A stretch of 64,000 nt of DNA from a virus, in the IMG/VR virus record IMGVR_UViG_3300009488_000018, positions 60,328 to 124,327 of that record. The stretch is one strand, 5' to 3'. The notes beneath the pieces were generated by a model, which was not told the origin of the DNA, ran no database searches, and saw only the letters and a list, made by a program, of their open reading frames with translations. Shown one piece after another: positions 1-8,159 of this stretch. The number at the start of each line of letters is the position of its first letter. Positions within the stretch are counted from its first letter, which is position 1. The position numbers and the translations under genes are program-made.

Positions 1-1
1 G

Positions 2-199
2 ATAAAACGATCATTAAAAAGAAGAAATATCCCATATAAACAAATAAAATTGCACCACGATGGATGTATATTTCTAATTCAACAAGAAGACTTACACAAA
101 TTACCAAAAGATAAAGATGGTCCTTATCTCGGAAACAACCAAAGGGGTTTTTCTATTTACTCTATAACAGAAGAGATGATAGCGGACGTATTAAAATAA
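2..199 (+). CDS. 3' end of a truncated hypothetical gene
   Basis: An open frame enters from the left edge and ends at TAA, giving 65 C-terminal residues that end in EEMIADVLK. No start is visible, so the gene begins outside the window. No motif recognised. Confidence 0.55.
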   Translation: MKRSLKRRNIPYKQIKLHHDGCIFLIQQEDLHKLPKDKDGPYLGNNQRGFSIYSITEEMIADVLK

Positions 200-254
200 A
201 GGTAGTCCTTACTAAACCAAGTAGATAACAACTTTTGAAAGGAGATAGAAGACA

Positions 255-506
255 ATGAAGATTGGTGACAAAGTTTGGACATATAATCATTGGCATAGTT
301 TAATAGAGATAAAAATTTGGTCTATTATAAATGATGATAAGACATATGTAGTTAACGGAGAATTTCTATTAGACAACTGTTCTCTTACAAAGGAAGAAGC
401 AAGAGACAAGTTAATAGAACATATGTGTCGTCAAATAGAAATTAAGAAGAAGAATATTATTCACCTAGAAAAAGAGGTACAAAATATTCGGAAACTAATT
501 TTGTAA
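255..506 (+). CDS. small hypothetical protein
   Basis: 83 residues; ATG is preceded by GAAAGGAGAT. The first half is rich in Trp, Tyr and beta-type residues (KVWTYNHWHS); the last 35 residues are a charged helix with heptad-like spacing that could form a short coiled coil. Not recognised. It opens a run of tightly spaced plus-strand genes typical of phage accessory regions. Confidence 0.7.
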   Translation: MKIGDKVWTYNHWHSLIEIKIWSIINDDKTYVVNGEFLLDNCSLTKEEARDKLIEHMCRQIEIKKKNIIHLEKEVQNIRKLIL

Positions 507-539
507 ACTAAACACTAAACTAATAAACTGAGGAAATAA

Positions 540-776
540 ATGGGAAGAACTTTTATTGGATGGATAGAAGGAAAACTTCAGGATAAACGTAAACTTCGAA
601 AGTTAGGCGTTAAAGGAAGAATGAAATATAATCTAAATTTAAGATGTTTTGAGAACTGTGAGATCGATGAAGATATAGTAGACAACTTAAGAAAAGAACA
701 TCCTCCATTCTGGTCACCTGCTTTTACTGGTGTAAGTCTTAATGGAAGTCAAGAATTTTTGAATTTCAAAGTATAA
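540..776 (+). CDS. small hypothetical protein
   Basis: 78 residues; ATG follows a GAGGAAATAA ribosome site 33 bases after the previous stop. N-terminal half basic (GKLQDKRKLRKLG), C-terminal half acidic then aromatic (HPPFWSPAFTG). No known domain seen. Position suggests co-transcription with its neighbours. Confidence 0.65.
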   Translation: MGRTFIGWIEGKLQDKRKLRKLGVKGRMKYNLNLRCFENCEIDEDIVDNLRKEHPPFWSPAFTGVSLNGSQEFLNFKV

Positions 777-785
777 GGATTAGTC

Positions 786-1160
786 ATGGGAATAATAATG
801 TGGGACAAACCGAAAAAAATGATGACTGAAAAAACAAGACAAAAAAGATTTCAGTCAGACTGTGATATTCCTGGAACTTACTTTCCAAATATGAGTCTAG
901 AAGACAGGAAACGTTGGAAAGGTAAAGTTGTTGGAAAAACAACAGGTTCTCCACAAGTAGAAATAAGAAAAAATACATTTGTTATAATAGTTTCTTTAGG
1001 TGGTGGATACAAATACAAATATTATAGTAGAGACAAAACAAAAAGAACAAATATACATATTGGAGCTTCTGGACCGATCCAATTAACTTTTAAAGAATGG
1101 GAAGAGATGAAATATGTAGTAGATGAAGCAACACAGGTGTTAAGGGAGTTAAGTGATTAG
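786..1160 (+). CDS. hypothetical basic protein
   Basis: 124 residues, Lys/Arg-rich. A central Gly/Tyr beta stretch (VSLGGGYKYKYYSRDK) is followed by an acidic C-terminal helix. The first ATG has a weak AAGG; a second ATG four codons in is an alternative start. Stops at TAG just before tRNA-Pro, and the frame meets TAA six codons later. Function unknown. Confidence 0.65.
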   Translation: MGIIMWDKPKKMMTEKTRQKRFQSDCDIPGTYFPNMSLEDRKRWKGKVVGKTTGSPQVEIRKNTFVIIVSLGGGYKYKYYSRDKTKRTNIHIGASGPIQLTFKEWEEMKYVVDEATQVLRELSD

Positions 1161-1168
1161 AAACATAT

Positions 1169-1245
1169 CGGCGTGTAACTCAGCCTGGTAGAGGGCATGG
1201 TTTGGGACCATGCAGTCGGCGGTTCAAATCCGTCCACGCCGACCA
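1169..1245 (+). tRNA. tRNA-Pro (TGG)
   Basis: Cloverleaf with CGGCGTG/CACGCCG acceptor, anticodon loop TTTGGGA giving anticodon TGG, T loop TTCAAAT and an encoded ACCA end. Confidence 0.93.
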
Positions 1246-1262
1246 TTAAGAAAGGAGCGAAT

Positions 1263-1463
1263 ATGGGTTTACTTGGTGGAACAATAAAAGAAGGTTCTTG
1301 GTGGTTAAATAGCAAGTCAGATCCTAGATGGAACGTAGAAGGACGTTCATCATATGTGGGCGGACTTGTGATGCCATCTGACTGCGAATCTAAAATTGAA
1401 GAACTAAAAAAAGAACTTGGTGAGCCCCCAGACGATTTGGAATGGGGATACATGAAAGATTAA
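1263..1463 (+). CDS. small hypothetical protein
   Basis: 66 residues, Gly/Trp-rich (MGLLGGTIKEGSWWLNSKSD). I place the start here because AAGGAGCG lies just upstream; the frame is open further 5' but only by running through tRNA-Pro. The C-terminal 25 residues are an acidic helix. It ends 14 bases before the methyltransferase gene. Confidence 0.65.
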   Translation: MGLLGGTIKEGSWWLNSKSDPRWNVEGRSSYVGGLVMPSDCESKIEELKKELGEPPDDLEWGYMKD

Positions 1464-1477
1464 GAAAAGGAGAAAGA

Positions 1478-3931
1478 ATGGCAATAAAATATCCACCTTT
1501 ACCAGTAACATTTAATGTTGAGAAAGAAGTGGCTTTTTATTATTCGTCAGTTATTTCGCAAATACTAAATTGCAGTTTCAAAGCGAGATTTAATACAGAT
1601 GGTCTTTTTGAATCGTCTGAAATTAAACTCCTTGCCGAATATAAATGTGGTGTTTCACTAACTAAAAAAGGTTTAATTCAATGTGTTGTACAAAATTTAT
1701 TCTATATCAAAAGGATTGAGAAGGCAGGAGAATTATTACCAAATGTTATTTTTATTGGTAATGAAGAAAACTATTGTATCTTTGATTCTTCAAATTTAAA
1801 TGAGTATCTTAAATTAGACGTAAATTGGTTTGAAATATCTCCAAGTCAAGCTTTTATAAAACCACCAGAAGTACTTTATAACGCTATCGAAAAAAGTTTT
1901 ACTGTGCACCTATATTCATTATCTAATATACCAATTTTAGAACAAATTATTAATAATTTTAGGAATAATAATATAGGATTAAAGATGACAGTAAACAATG
2001 ATAATGTTGGAATGTTATTTGAAGAATTTATAACTTCAAATATTGTAGCGCAAAAATTAGAACCGCATGAAGTGGTAGCATTATTTGCTAGCATTCTCTT
2101 TGGTGAATGTTCTGATATTGTGAAAGATGAAAACAAAATAACAACACCCTTGTCAAACAAACAAATAGTAAAAATTTATCGAAAAAATTACGACTCATTT
2201 TTAAAGATTGTAAAAGAAGTTGGTGATATAAAAATAAAAGACGAGATAATGGCTCAATCAGATCGCCTAATCGAAGAAGTTTATCGACGATTCCACGGAG
2301 AATTCTACACACCAAAGATCTGGGTTAATGAAGCTCATAAAATGATTTGTGAAACAATTGACCCACATTGGTATGAAAATTATGTTGTCTGGGATACTTG
2401 TTGTGGTCTTGCAAATCTCACTAGAGATTATACATTTACAGAATTATATATGTCAACGTTACATCAAGAAGATATTGATATCATAAAACAGAGAGGATAT
2501 AATCCAGAGGCTAAAGCAATATTTCAATATGATTTTTTAAATGATGATGTTCTAGCAGATGAAAATGTACTACCAATGGTTCCAAACAATTATATTTCTA
2601 AACTAGAACAACTGGCTCCAGGTTTAATCGAAGCTTTTCAGGAGAACAAGAAGATCTTAATTATTATGAATCCACCATACGGAGCTGCAGGAGGAAGCAA
2701 GATCCTTTCAATTAGAAAAGAAAATATTTCGAACACTAAAATTAAAAATATTATGAAAAATCAAAAGTTAGCTCACGCATCTTTACAACTATTTTGTCAG
2801 TTTTTATTTAGAATTATTGGATTTAAGAAATACTATAACGAAACAAATATAAGTATAGCATCTTTTTCAACACCAATATTTTTAGCTGGTCCTTCATTTA
2901 AGAATTTTAGAAAGTTATACTTAAATGAATTTAGCTACATAAGAAGCATTTTTTTCAGATCAGATGAATTTGATTCTGTTTCTGGAATTTGGGGAATCTT
3001 ATTTAGTCTTTGGAATAGCGGTAAAACAATAATTCAAGACTCCTTTGTAACAACAATGGTTGACAAAGATACTACATTAAACAAAGTACTATACAATACT
3101 GACAATGTGGAACCAGCTACTAGTCACTTAAAAAGAACAGTTCCAGAAAAAAGTTGGATTGAATATCCGAACTTTAGTAGTGGATTGGTAGTTAAAGAGA
3201 CACATAACTTGTTTTTGAAAAATTCAATTGGTACATTTGTTACAGCAAGTAATGATGTGAATCAATCAATTTTTGTTACTGGCGTCCTAAGCGGTGCATC
3301 ATCAATTGGTGGAATTCCTATTACAAAAAACAATTTTTTAGATTTTGTTAGCTTATTTACTGCAAAAACAAGAGCTCCCAGACACTGGAGTACAATGCAT
3401 GACCAATTTTTAGTTCCTAATAAACAAATAGATGGATATCAACAATGGAATTATGATGCTATTGTATATACAATTTTTAAAGAGGCACAAGTATCTACGT
3501 CTGTTCGTAATATATTTTATAAAAATAAGCAATGGAATATCAAAAACGAATTCTTCTGGTTACCGAACCAATTTATGCAAGATTTAGCAAACCAGAACAA
3601 TTTTGAAGAGTTATACAGAGATGCAAATACATTTAATCAAGAAAGATTTGTATATCAAGAACTACAAAAAGTTAACTTAAGTCCAGATGCAAAAGAAGTA
3701 TTAGATAAAACTATTGAGTTAGTAATAAAAATATTTCCCTATAGAAAAAAGTGGCATGATCTACATCCAGATTGGCATTTACAAACTTGGGATGCAGGTT
3801 GGTATCAAACTAAGTTAATATTAAAGAATGAACCAGATTTGAAAAAAGACTTCGATGATTTTAAAGAGCTTTATAAAAAGTTTGAAGACAGAATGAGAGA
3901 AGGAGTGTATAAATTTGGATTTTTGAAGTAA
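1478..3931 (+). CDS. large N6-adenine DNA methyltransferase with possible nuclease domain
   Basis: 817 residues from the ATG with AAGGAG upstream. The SAM-binding motif lies near residue 305 (VVWDTCCGLANLT) and the catalytic NPPYG near residue 397, as in N6-adenine methylases; HGEFYTP near residue 271 resembles the entry segment of type I/IIG methylases. The first 110 residues contain LLAEYK, then a QCVVQNLFYI segment and a hydrophobic strand, the pattern of a PD-(D/E)xK nuclease core. The long C-terminal half could recognise the target. I infer a type IIG-like or self-protecting methylase; nuclease activity is unproven. An EVE-like/nuclease gene follows 450 bases downstream. Confidence 0.85.
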   Translation: MAIKYPPLPVTFNVEKEVAFYYSSVISQILNCSFKARFNTDGLFESSEIKLLAEYKCGVSLTKKGLIQCVVQNLFYIKRIEKAGELLPNVIFIGNEENYCIFDSSNLNEYLKLDVNWFEISPSQAFIKPPEVLYNAIEKSFTVHLYSLSNIPILEQIINNFRNNNIGLKMTVNNDNVGMLFEEFITSNIVAQKLEPHEVVALFASILFGECSDIVKDENKITTPLSNKQIVKIYRKNYDSFLKIVKEVGDIKIKDEIMAQSDRLIEEVYRRFHGEFYTPKIWVNEAHKMICETIDPHWYENYVVWDTCCGLANLTRDYTFTELYMSTLHQEDIDIIKQRGYNPEAKAIFQYDFLNDDVLADENVLPMVPNNYISKLEQLAPGLIEAFQENKKILIIMNPPYGAAGGSKILSIRKENISNTKIKNIMKNQKLAHASLQLFCQFLFRIIGFKKYYNETNISIASFSTPIFLAGPSFKNFRKLYLNEFSYIRSIFFRSDEFDSVSGIWGILFSLWNSGKTIIQDSFVTTMVDKDTTLNKVLYNTDNVEPATSHLKRTVPEKSWIEYPNFSSGLVVKETHNLFLKNSIGTFVTASNDVNQSIFVTGVLSGASSIGGIPITKNNFLDFVSLFTAKTRAPRHWSTMHDQFLVPNKQIDGYQQWNYDAIVYTIFKEAQVSTSVRNIFYKNKQWNIKNEFFWLPNQFMQDLANQNNFEELYRDANTFNQERFVYQELQKVNLSPDAKEVLDKTIELVIKIFPYRKKWHDLHPDWHLQTWDAGWYQTKLILKNEPDLKKDFDDFKELYKKFEDRMREGVYKFGFLK

Positions 3932-3945
3932 TAAAGGAGAATAAA

Positions 3946-4128
3946 ATGAACGAAGAAACAGTAGAACTAACATTTGATGACATTGAACCTTTACAAAAGG
4001 CTTTAAATGAAATGAACCCCAGTTCGGGTGGTCTTGAATATAAAGGTTTCTTTTGGGACTGGAGGATGGCTCAAAATGCTTTAGAAGATTTGAAGGAAAG
4101 GCAAGAACATTTACAAGAGGAAGAGTAA
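3946..4128 (+). CDS. small acidic hypothetical protein
   Basis: 60 residues; ATG behind AAAGGAGAATAAA, 14 bases after the methyltransferase. Acidic and mostly helical, ending in a Glu-rich helix (ERQEHLQEEE). No domain recognised; one base separates it from the next gene, so the two are probably translated together. Confidence 0.65.
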   Translation: MNEETVELTFDDIEPLQKALNEMNPSSGGLEYKGFFWDWRMAQNALEDLKERQEHLQEEE

Positions 4129-4129
4129 A

Positions 4130-4345
4130 ATGAAAAAGATACTAATAATGTTGTTATTCCTTGGTGGATGCGTAACAACTCCAGCAACATATAATCCAGT
4201 AGCAGAAAGACAGTTAGAACGTCACTATGACTCACGAGGAAGATACAGTGGTTATACTCAAATAAAGATATATAAAGATGGAAGTGTTGTTAAAGAACAT
4301 TTTGATAAGAAAGGAAAATACATAGGACGTTCTCGTATAAATTAA
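4130..4345 (+). CDS. small lipoprotein
   Basis: 71 residues. MKKILIMLLFLGGCVTTP is a lipoprotein signal with lipobox LGGC, so Cys14 would be lipidated and the protein anchored in a Gram-negative envelope. The mature part has two repeats of the type YDSRGRYSGYTQ / FDKKGKYIGRSR, reminiscent of short beta-hairpin (MORN-like) units. Function unknown. Confidence 0.75.
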   Translation: MKKILIMLLFLGGCVTTPATYNPVAERQLERHYDSRGRYSGYTQIKIYKDGSVVKEHFDKKGKYIGRSRIN

Positions 4346-4377
4346 ATGAATACTAGAACTTAGAAAGGAGAGTAAGA

Positions 4378-5499
4378 GTGAAATATTTTTATCAAATATA
4401 TAGAATAACAACTTACGAAATTTTTATGAACAGTGACAGAACAATAACTGGAGTTACAATTCGTTCGCAAAATCTATGTGATAAGGTTGAAGTCGGTGAT
4501 AGATTTATATGTTATTTATCAGGTATTAGTAGATGGTTTGGAGTTTTAGAGGTAGAGTCAAAAAGTCACTTAGACAAAGAAAAGAAAATATTCTACGAGA
4601 AAGATCCTTTCGTTATTCACTTTAAAGTGAAACCATTAGTATTGTTAGATATTGAAAACTCAATTCCACGTTCTGACCCGTCTCTCGCTTCTACTTATTT
4701 TTCGTCACATGACAGATCTGTTAATATTAAATTATGGCGATCAATTGGTCCATTAGATCCTTCTGACGGTTCTATTTTAGAGAAAGAACTAACTTTCCAA
4801 TCTTCCTCTAAAAAAGTTTTTCCATTGCAAAAAAATATAGTAGAAAATTGCAGATCATTTGATAGACGAGAACTAGAAAAGAAAGGATATTGTACACTAA
4901 GTGAAAATCAAATAACAACCTCCAAGGAGTTATCTGAGCCAGACAAAGAAGAGAACGAAGAAGATATCAATCAAGGAACTAGAGAATCATTAAAGATTCA
5001 AGCTCTCCTTGCCAAAATTGGAGAGACAATGGGATTCAAAATTTGGATACCAACACAAGACAGAAATAGAGTCATCAAAGAGTGTCAAATTAATGAAGAA
5101 TCTGTTCTGTCTACTTTACCTTTTAATTACAATAATATCACAACAAAAACTATTGAACAAATTGATATTATCTGGGTTCAAAAAAGTTATATCGTTCGAG
5201 CTTTTGAAGTAGAAGACACAACTTCAATATACTCTGGTTTATTAAGAATGTCAGATTTAATTTCTTTACAGTCAAACTTAGATATTAAATTACATATTGT
5301 TGCTCCAGATTCTCGAAGAGAAAAAGTTCTCGGCGAGATTAAACGACCTACTTTCGACAGTCTTCCAAAGCCACTACCTGATATATGTAGTTATTTATCA
5401 TATGACAGTATCGTCGAGATATCTAGAAATAGACATCTTAATAGACTAAAAGATAGTATCTTAGACGATTATGAAGAAATAGTAGATCCATTACTATAA
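4378..5499 (+). CDS. EVE-like domain fused to a PD-(D/E)xK nuclease-like domain
   Basis: 373 residues with a GTG start behind GAAAGGAGAG. The N-terminal third (VGDRFICYLSGISRWFGVLEV, split by a loop) looks like an EVE/PUA-type fold, a module that reads modified bases. After an acidic linker, the C-terminal third has an IDIIW strand near residue 261 and FEVEDTTSIYSGLLRMSDL near 275, the D...ExE pattern seen in restriction-type endonucleases. Known EVE-nuclease fusions cut modified DNA; that role here is inference. The nearby methyltransferase makes a restriction or anti-competitor function plausible. Confidence 0.7.
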   Translation: MKYFYQIYRITTYEIFMNSDRTITGVTIRSQNLCDKVEVGDRFICYLSGISRWFGVLEVESKSHLDKEKKIFYEKDPFVIHFKVKPLVLLDIENSIPRSDPSLASTYFSSHDRSVNIKLWRSIGPLDPSDGSILEKELTFQSSSKKVFPLQKNIVENCRSFDRRELEKKGYCTLSENQITTSKELSEPDKEENEEDINQGTRESLKIQALLAKIGETMGFKIWIPTQDRNRVIKECQINEESVLSTLPFNYNNITTKTIEQIDIIWVQKSYIVRAFEVEDTTSIYSGLLRMSDLISLQSNLDIKLHIVAPDSRREKVLGEIKRPTFDSLPKPLPDICSYLSYDSIVEISRNRHLNRLKDSILDDYEEIVDPLL

Positions 5500-5559
5500 T
5501 AAGAAAATGCACATGGTATACAAAACTGGATATAATCACTTTCTAAAAAAGGTGAAGAA

Positions 5560-5769
5560 ATGAGAAAAATATTAAGTTTCGAAGAAGAAAACGGACTTTA
5601 TGTTTGTCAAATGCAATATAAAGAGGAAACTACAGGTGTAGCTTACCTTACTAAAGCAGAATTCTTTCGAGCAAAACTAGAAGAGAAACTTGAGACAATT
5701 GACCCTTCTTTAGTTAACGACTTAAATAAAGTTATTGATCTTACTATAGAAGAAGTAGAAAGTTGGTAG
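5560..5769 (+). CDS. small hypothetical protein
   Basis: 69 residues starting MRKILSFEEENGLY; ATG behind AAAGGTGAAG. Stops at TAG, and the next ORF is in the same frame only six bases later with no ribosome site of its own, so amber readthrough would give one protein of about 163 residues. No domain recognised. Confidence 0.6.
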   Translation: MRKILSFEEENGLYVCQMQYKEETTGVAYLTKAEFFRAKLEEKLETIDPSLVNDLNKVIDLTIEEVESW

Positions 5770-5775
5770 ATTAAA

Positions 5776-6051
5776 ATGAGAAAGTTAACACTTAAATTCA
5801 TAGATGCTTGGAAAATATACTCAGAAAAAGCACCAGTAAATTATCTTGGACCACAACTTAAAGCAAATCAAGCTTACAGAATTATTGAACCATATTTAAC
5901 TGGAGATGAAAAGTTCTTATTAAGCGTAGCTCGAAATCATTCTTCTATTGGAGAGGGACGAGAAGAATTTGACGATATTTGTAAACAAATCAGACAGAGG
6001 TTAAAGTTAGATGAGAAAACGAGCAGTAAAAGATACAGAAAAAGAAATTGA
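5776..6051 (+). CDS. hypothetical protein, possibly translated by TAG readthrough
   Basis: 91 residues, helical and Lys-rich with a FLLSVARNHSS segment. The ATG lacks a Shine-Dalgarno match and lies in frame with the preceding ORF across TAG-ATT-AAA. It could therefore be the C-terminal part of the upstream gene, reached by the amber-reading tRNA encoded near 20.1 kb, or be translated by coupling. It overlaps the next gene by 41 bases. Confidence 0.5.
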   Translation: MRKLTLKFIDAWKIYSEKAPVNYLGPQLKANQAYRIIEPYLTGDEKFLLSVARNHSSIGEGREEFDDICKQIRQRLKLDEKTSSKRYRKRN

Positions 6052-6304
6052 TGACGAACATGATTTAGACTTCTGGAGGAATAGAGGTTTATACTTCTGT
6101 ACTAAGTGCTTCCACTCTGCAAAAGAAGCATCAACATGTATCAAATGTAGAGAAGAAGCAGTATACCTAAATAGTCTACGAGTAAGACCTCCAAGACAGA
6201 AAGCATCTAAAATGAGATGGAGAGAATTTTTCGAAACATGGTTACCAAATATAGATTTTAGTAATGCGTGGGAAAGAAGAAAATTGTATCTAAAAAACAG
6301 GTAA
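6011..6304 (+). CDS. zinc-ribbon hypothetical protein
   Basis: 97 residues. CTKC and CIKC pairs 16 residues apart form a likely zinc ribbon in the middle; the tail is basic then aromatic (MRWREFFETWLPNIDF). The start overlaps the preceding gene by 41 bases. Many phage proteins of this size bind RNA or polymerase through such ribbons, but no specific role can be assigned. Confidence 0.6.
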   Translation: MRKRAVKDTEKEIDDEHDLDFWRNRGLYFCTKCFHSAKEASTCIKCREEAVYLNSLRVRPPRQKASKMRWREFFETWLPNIDFSNAWERRKLYLKNR

Positions 6305-6308
6305 AGAA

Positions 6309-6614
6309 ATGGGAGAAATAATCACATACATATCTGATAAAAGACATGAAGGCATTCTCCTCATTCTCTGGATTTCAATGGGTGGTATATCACTTATCTT
6401 CATGATAATCTTTGACTTTCTTAAAAACAACGGTAATATAATTGCTGATCTTGATGGTGATGACATGATAATTATCATAATGTTTATGATGTTAGGACCG
6501 ATGGGCGGTGCTTTCACAATAATAATTTACATGAAAGAATATAAAGAGTATAGAGAGAAAGCCAAGAAAGACGCACGATGGTGGGAACTAAGAGAATATG
6601 GAGGATGGAAATGA
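6309..6614 (+). CDS. two-helix membrane protein with GGWK tail
   Basis: 101 residues with two hydrophobic segments (around residues 15-35 and 50-75) and a basic tail ending WWELREYGGWK. The codons for GGWK contain the GGAGG ribosome site of the next gene, and the two genes overlap by ATGA. The same tail ends the next protein and the one encoded at 23426-23623. Confidence 0.65.
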   Translation: MGEIITYISDKRHEGILLILWISMGGISLIFMIIFDFLKNNGNIIADLDGDDMIIIIMFMMLGPMGGAFTIIIYMKEYKEYREKAKKDARWWELREYGGWK

Positions 6615-6922
6615 GAATATATCAATTACTTTCTACACTGAGTACAGATCCTAAAATCTATGTTATTATTTGGCTCTTATTACCTACTATAATGATCATG
6701 ACTCTTTTAACCATCGATTTATTCCGACGTGGTATTAAAGAATTTAAAAGAAAATATATAAACGGTTTTCCCTTTACGGGTTGTTTAATATTAATACTCT
6801 TTGGTCCAGCAAGTTGTGGAGTTTTAATAGTAGCTTACAAAAACGCAATAAAAAAAGAAAGAGAAAAAGCTGCAAGAATGTTTCCATGGTGGCAACTCAA
6901 AGAATATGGAGGATGGAAATGA
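6611..6922 (+). CDS. two-helix membrane protein with GGWK tail (paralog)
   Basis: 103 residues. I chose the ATG in the ATGA overlap because GGAGG lies seven bases upstream; the longer frame start has no site. Two hydrophobic helices (about residues 10-35 and 55-75), a basic helix, then PWWQLKEYGGWK. Same layout as the preceding gene, so the two are tandem paralogs. Its own end again supplies GGAGG and ATGA for the following gene. Confidence 0.65.
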   Translation: MRIYQLLSTLSTDPKIYVIIWLLLPTIMIMTLLTIDLFRRGIKEFKRKYINGFPFTGCLILILFGPASCGVLIVAYKNAIKKEREKAARMFPWWQLKEYGGWK

Positions 6923-7119
6923 AAAGTACATTAATAATTTGGTTTTCAATTTCTATCATTACTATGATTTTAGGTACTTGTATTAATATCAAAAAAAGAG
7001 GTTTTAAAAATGCTTCAAAACAAATACTTTACTATTACCCACAGTTTATAATACTACTTTGTCTTGGACCAGTTACTCCTCTCATGTTTATACATAGATA
7101 CATACAAACAAAACTTTAA
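6919..7119 (+). CDS. small membrane protein
   Basis: 66 residues starting MKSTLIIWFSISI, translationally coupled to the previous gene by ATGA. Two hydrophobic segments flank a basic loop (KKRGFKNASK); the pattern matches the two genes before it but the WW...GGWK tail is missing, so this looks like a shortened third member. Confidence 0.6.
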   Translation: MKSTLIIWFSISIITMILGTCINIKKRGFKNASKQILYYYPQFIILLCLGPVTPLMFIHRYIQTKL

Positions 7120-7134
7120 TAAGAGGAAGATAAA

Positions 7135-7350
7135 ATGGAAGCATGGAAATTAATTATAACTTTGATTTTATCGACAATAGTTGCAACATCATTTGGAGTA
7201 CTAATAATTCCTCCAGAATGTAGATCATTATATATGATATTATCTATAGGAATACCTGTATTAATAATTGGAACAATCTGTTACTTTATCATATATATAA
7301 CAGATAAGAAATTACGTAGAAGAAAAACTAAAACTGGTCGAGTGATGTAA
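7135..7350 (+). CDS. two-helix membrane protein overlapping a tRNA
   Basis: 71 residues with two transmembrane segments (about 6-24 and 32-54) and a Lys/Arg tail. AGAGGAAGATAAA precedes the ATG. The last codons and the TAA lie inside the first 15 bases of tRNA-Leu(TAA), so the mRNA and tRNA share sequence. Confidence 0.6.
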   Translation: MEAWKLIITLILSTIVATSFGVLIIPPECRSLYMILSIGIPVLIIGTICYFIIYITDKKLRRRKTKTGRVM

Positions 7351-7420
7351 CTGGCAGGCATATCGGACTTAAAATCCGGTGGGGTTTATCCTCGTGGGGG
7401 TTCAACTCCCCCCTCGACCA
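7336..7420 (+). tRNA. tRNA-Leu (TAA)
   Basis: Class II tRNA: acceptor GGTCGAG/CTCGACC, anticodon loop CTTAAAA (TAA), long variable arm, T arm GGGGG-TTCAACT-CCCCC, discriminator A, CCA not encoded. Its first 15 bases overlap the preceding coding sequence. Confidence 0.92.
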
Positions 7421-7433
7421 CTAAGGAGAATAT

Positions 7434-7562
7434 ATGAAGTTTATACTATACAAAATCGAAAGATTTCTTATACGAATTGAACTTTTCTTCACCGGACACT
7501 GGACATATTGTGATGGTTGTAAAAGGTTCAGTCCACAATATTATTGTCCTTATTGTAGATAG
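7434..7562 (+). CDS. 42-residue zinc-finger peptide
   Basis: ATG follows TAAGGAGAAT directly after tRNA-Leu. A helix-forming N-terminus (MKFILYKIERFLIRI) is followed by CDGC and CPYC, a compact four-Cys zinc site. Ends at TAG. Too short to assign a role. Confidence 0.55.
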   Translation: MKFILYKIERFLIRIELFFTGHWTYCDGCKRFSPQYYCPYCR

Positions 7563-7579
7563 CCTAAAGGAGAACTGAC

Positions 7580-7765
7580 ATGAAAGTATTTCTGACTAAG
7601 GCATTTGATGTTACTATCTTCAGAGCATTTACTCCGTCGCCAGCAGGATTTGTACATGAGAAAGTTGCTAAAGAGTACTGTAAAACATGTAACGATGCTC
7701 ATCCAGATATAGTTTATGCTTACGAGGAAGTAGAAATCTCTGAAGCAAATAGTTTAAAACCCTAG
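7580..7765 (+). CDS. small hypothetical protein
   Basis: 61 residues; ATG behind AAAGGAGAACTGAC. The middle reads HEKVAKEYCKTCNDAHPD, giving a possible metal-binding CKTC. The TAG stop shares its last base with tRNA-Leu(TAG). Small proteins with this layout are common in phage genomes; function unknown. Confidence 0.65.
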   Translation: MKVFLTKAFDVTIFRAFTPSPAGFVHEKVAKEYCKTCNDAHPDIVYAYEEVEISEANSLKP

Positions 7766-7848
7766 CCTGAGTGGTGGAATTGGTATACACGCACGGTTTA
7801 GGCCCGTGTGTCTTTGACATGGAGGTTCGAGTCCTCTCTCAGGCACCA
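7765..7848 (+). tRNA. tRNA-Leu (TAG)
   Basis: Acceptor GCCTGAG/CTCAGGC, anticodon loop TTTAGGC (TAG), long variable arm, T loop TTCGAGT, ACCA encoded. Confidence 0.93.
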
Positions 7849-7867
7849 AACATTAAAAGGAGGTAAC

Positions 7868-8035
7868 ATGACTAGTTACAAAAAGGCTCTCAAAAAGTAT
7901 CAAGAGTCTTTCGGAGACGATCTAAGTTTTTTTAATAAACTAACAATATTTCTTACTAAAGACACTCCGACTTACGTACTGTTTTGCCTTGGATTAGTTT
8001 TAATCGTGGGAGTAATTATGTTTATTTCAAGTTAA
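7868..8035 (+). CDS. small single-pass membrane protein
   Basis: 55 residues starting MTSYKKALKKYQ; ATG preceded by AGGAGGTAAC. A soluble amphipathic N-terminal half is followed by one hydrophobic helix (residues 34-54) ending at the C-terminus, as in tail-anchored proteins. The upstream open frame runs through the tRNA and is not used. Confidence 0.65.
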   Translation: MTSYKKALKKYQESFGDDLSFFNKLTIFLTKDTPTYVLFCLGLVLIVGVIMFISS

Positions 8036-8050
8036 CCATATAGTAATCAG

Positions 8051-8134
8051 GTCTGAGTGGTGGAATTTGGTAGACACGCTTGATTCAAACTTAAGTGTTC
8101 TTAGAACGTGGGGGTTCGAGTCCCTCCTCAGACA
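8051..8134 (+). tRNA. tRNA-Leu (CAA)
   Basis: Acceptor GTCTGAG/CTCAGAC, anticodon loop TTCAAAC (CAA), long variable arm, T arm with TTCGAGT. Third leucine tRNA within 0.8 kb; D arm and acceptor resemble the TAG isoacceptor. Confidence 0.93.
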
Positions 8135-8159
8135 CTAACTTAGAAAGGAGATTTTCAGA

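Noticed and set aside
784-978. Minus-strand ORF opposite 786-1160
   Set aside because: Shadow of a gene with a coherent product; no ribosome site.
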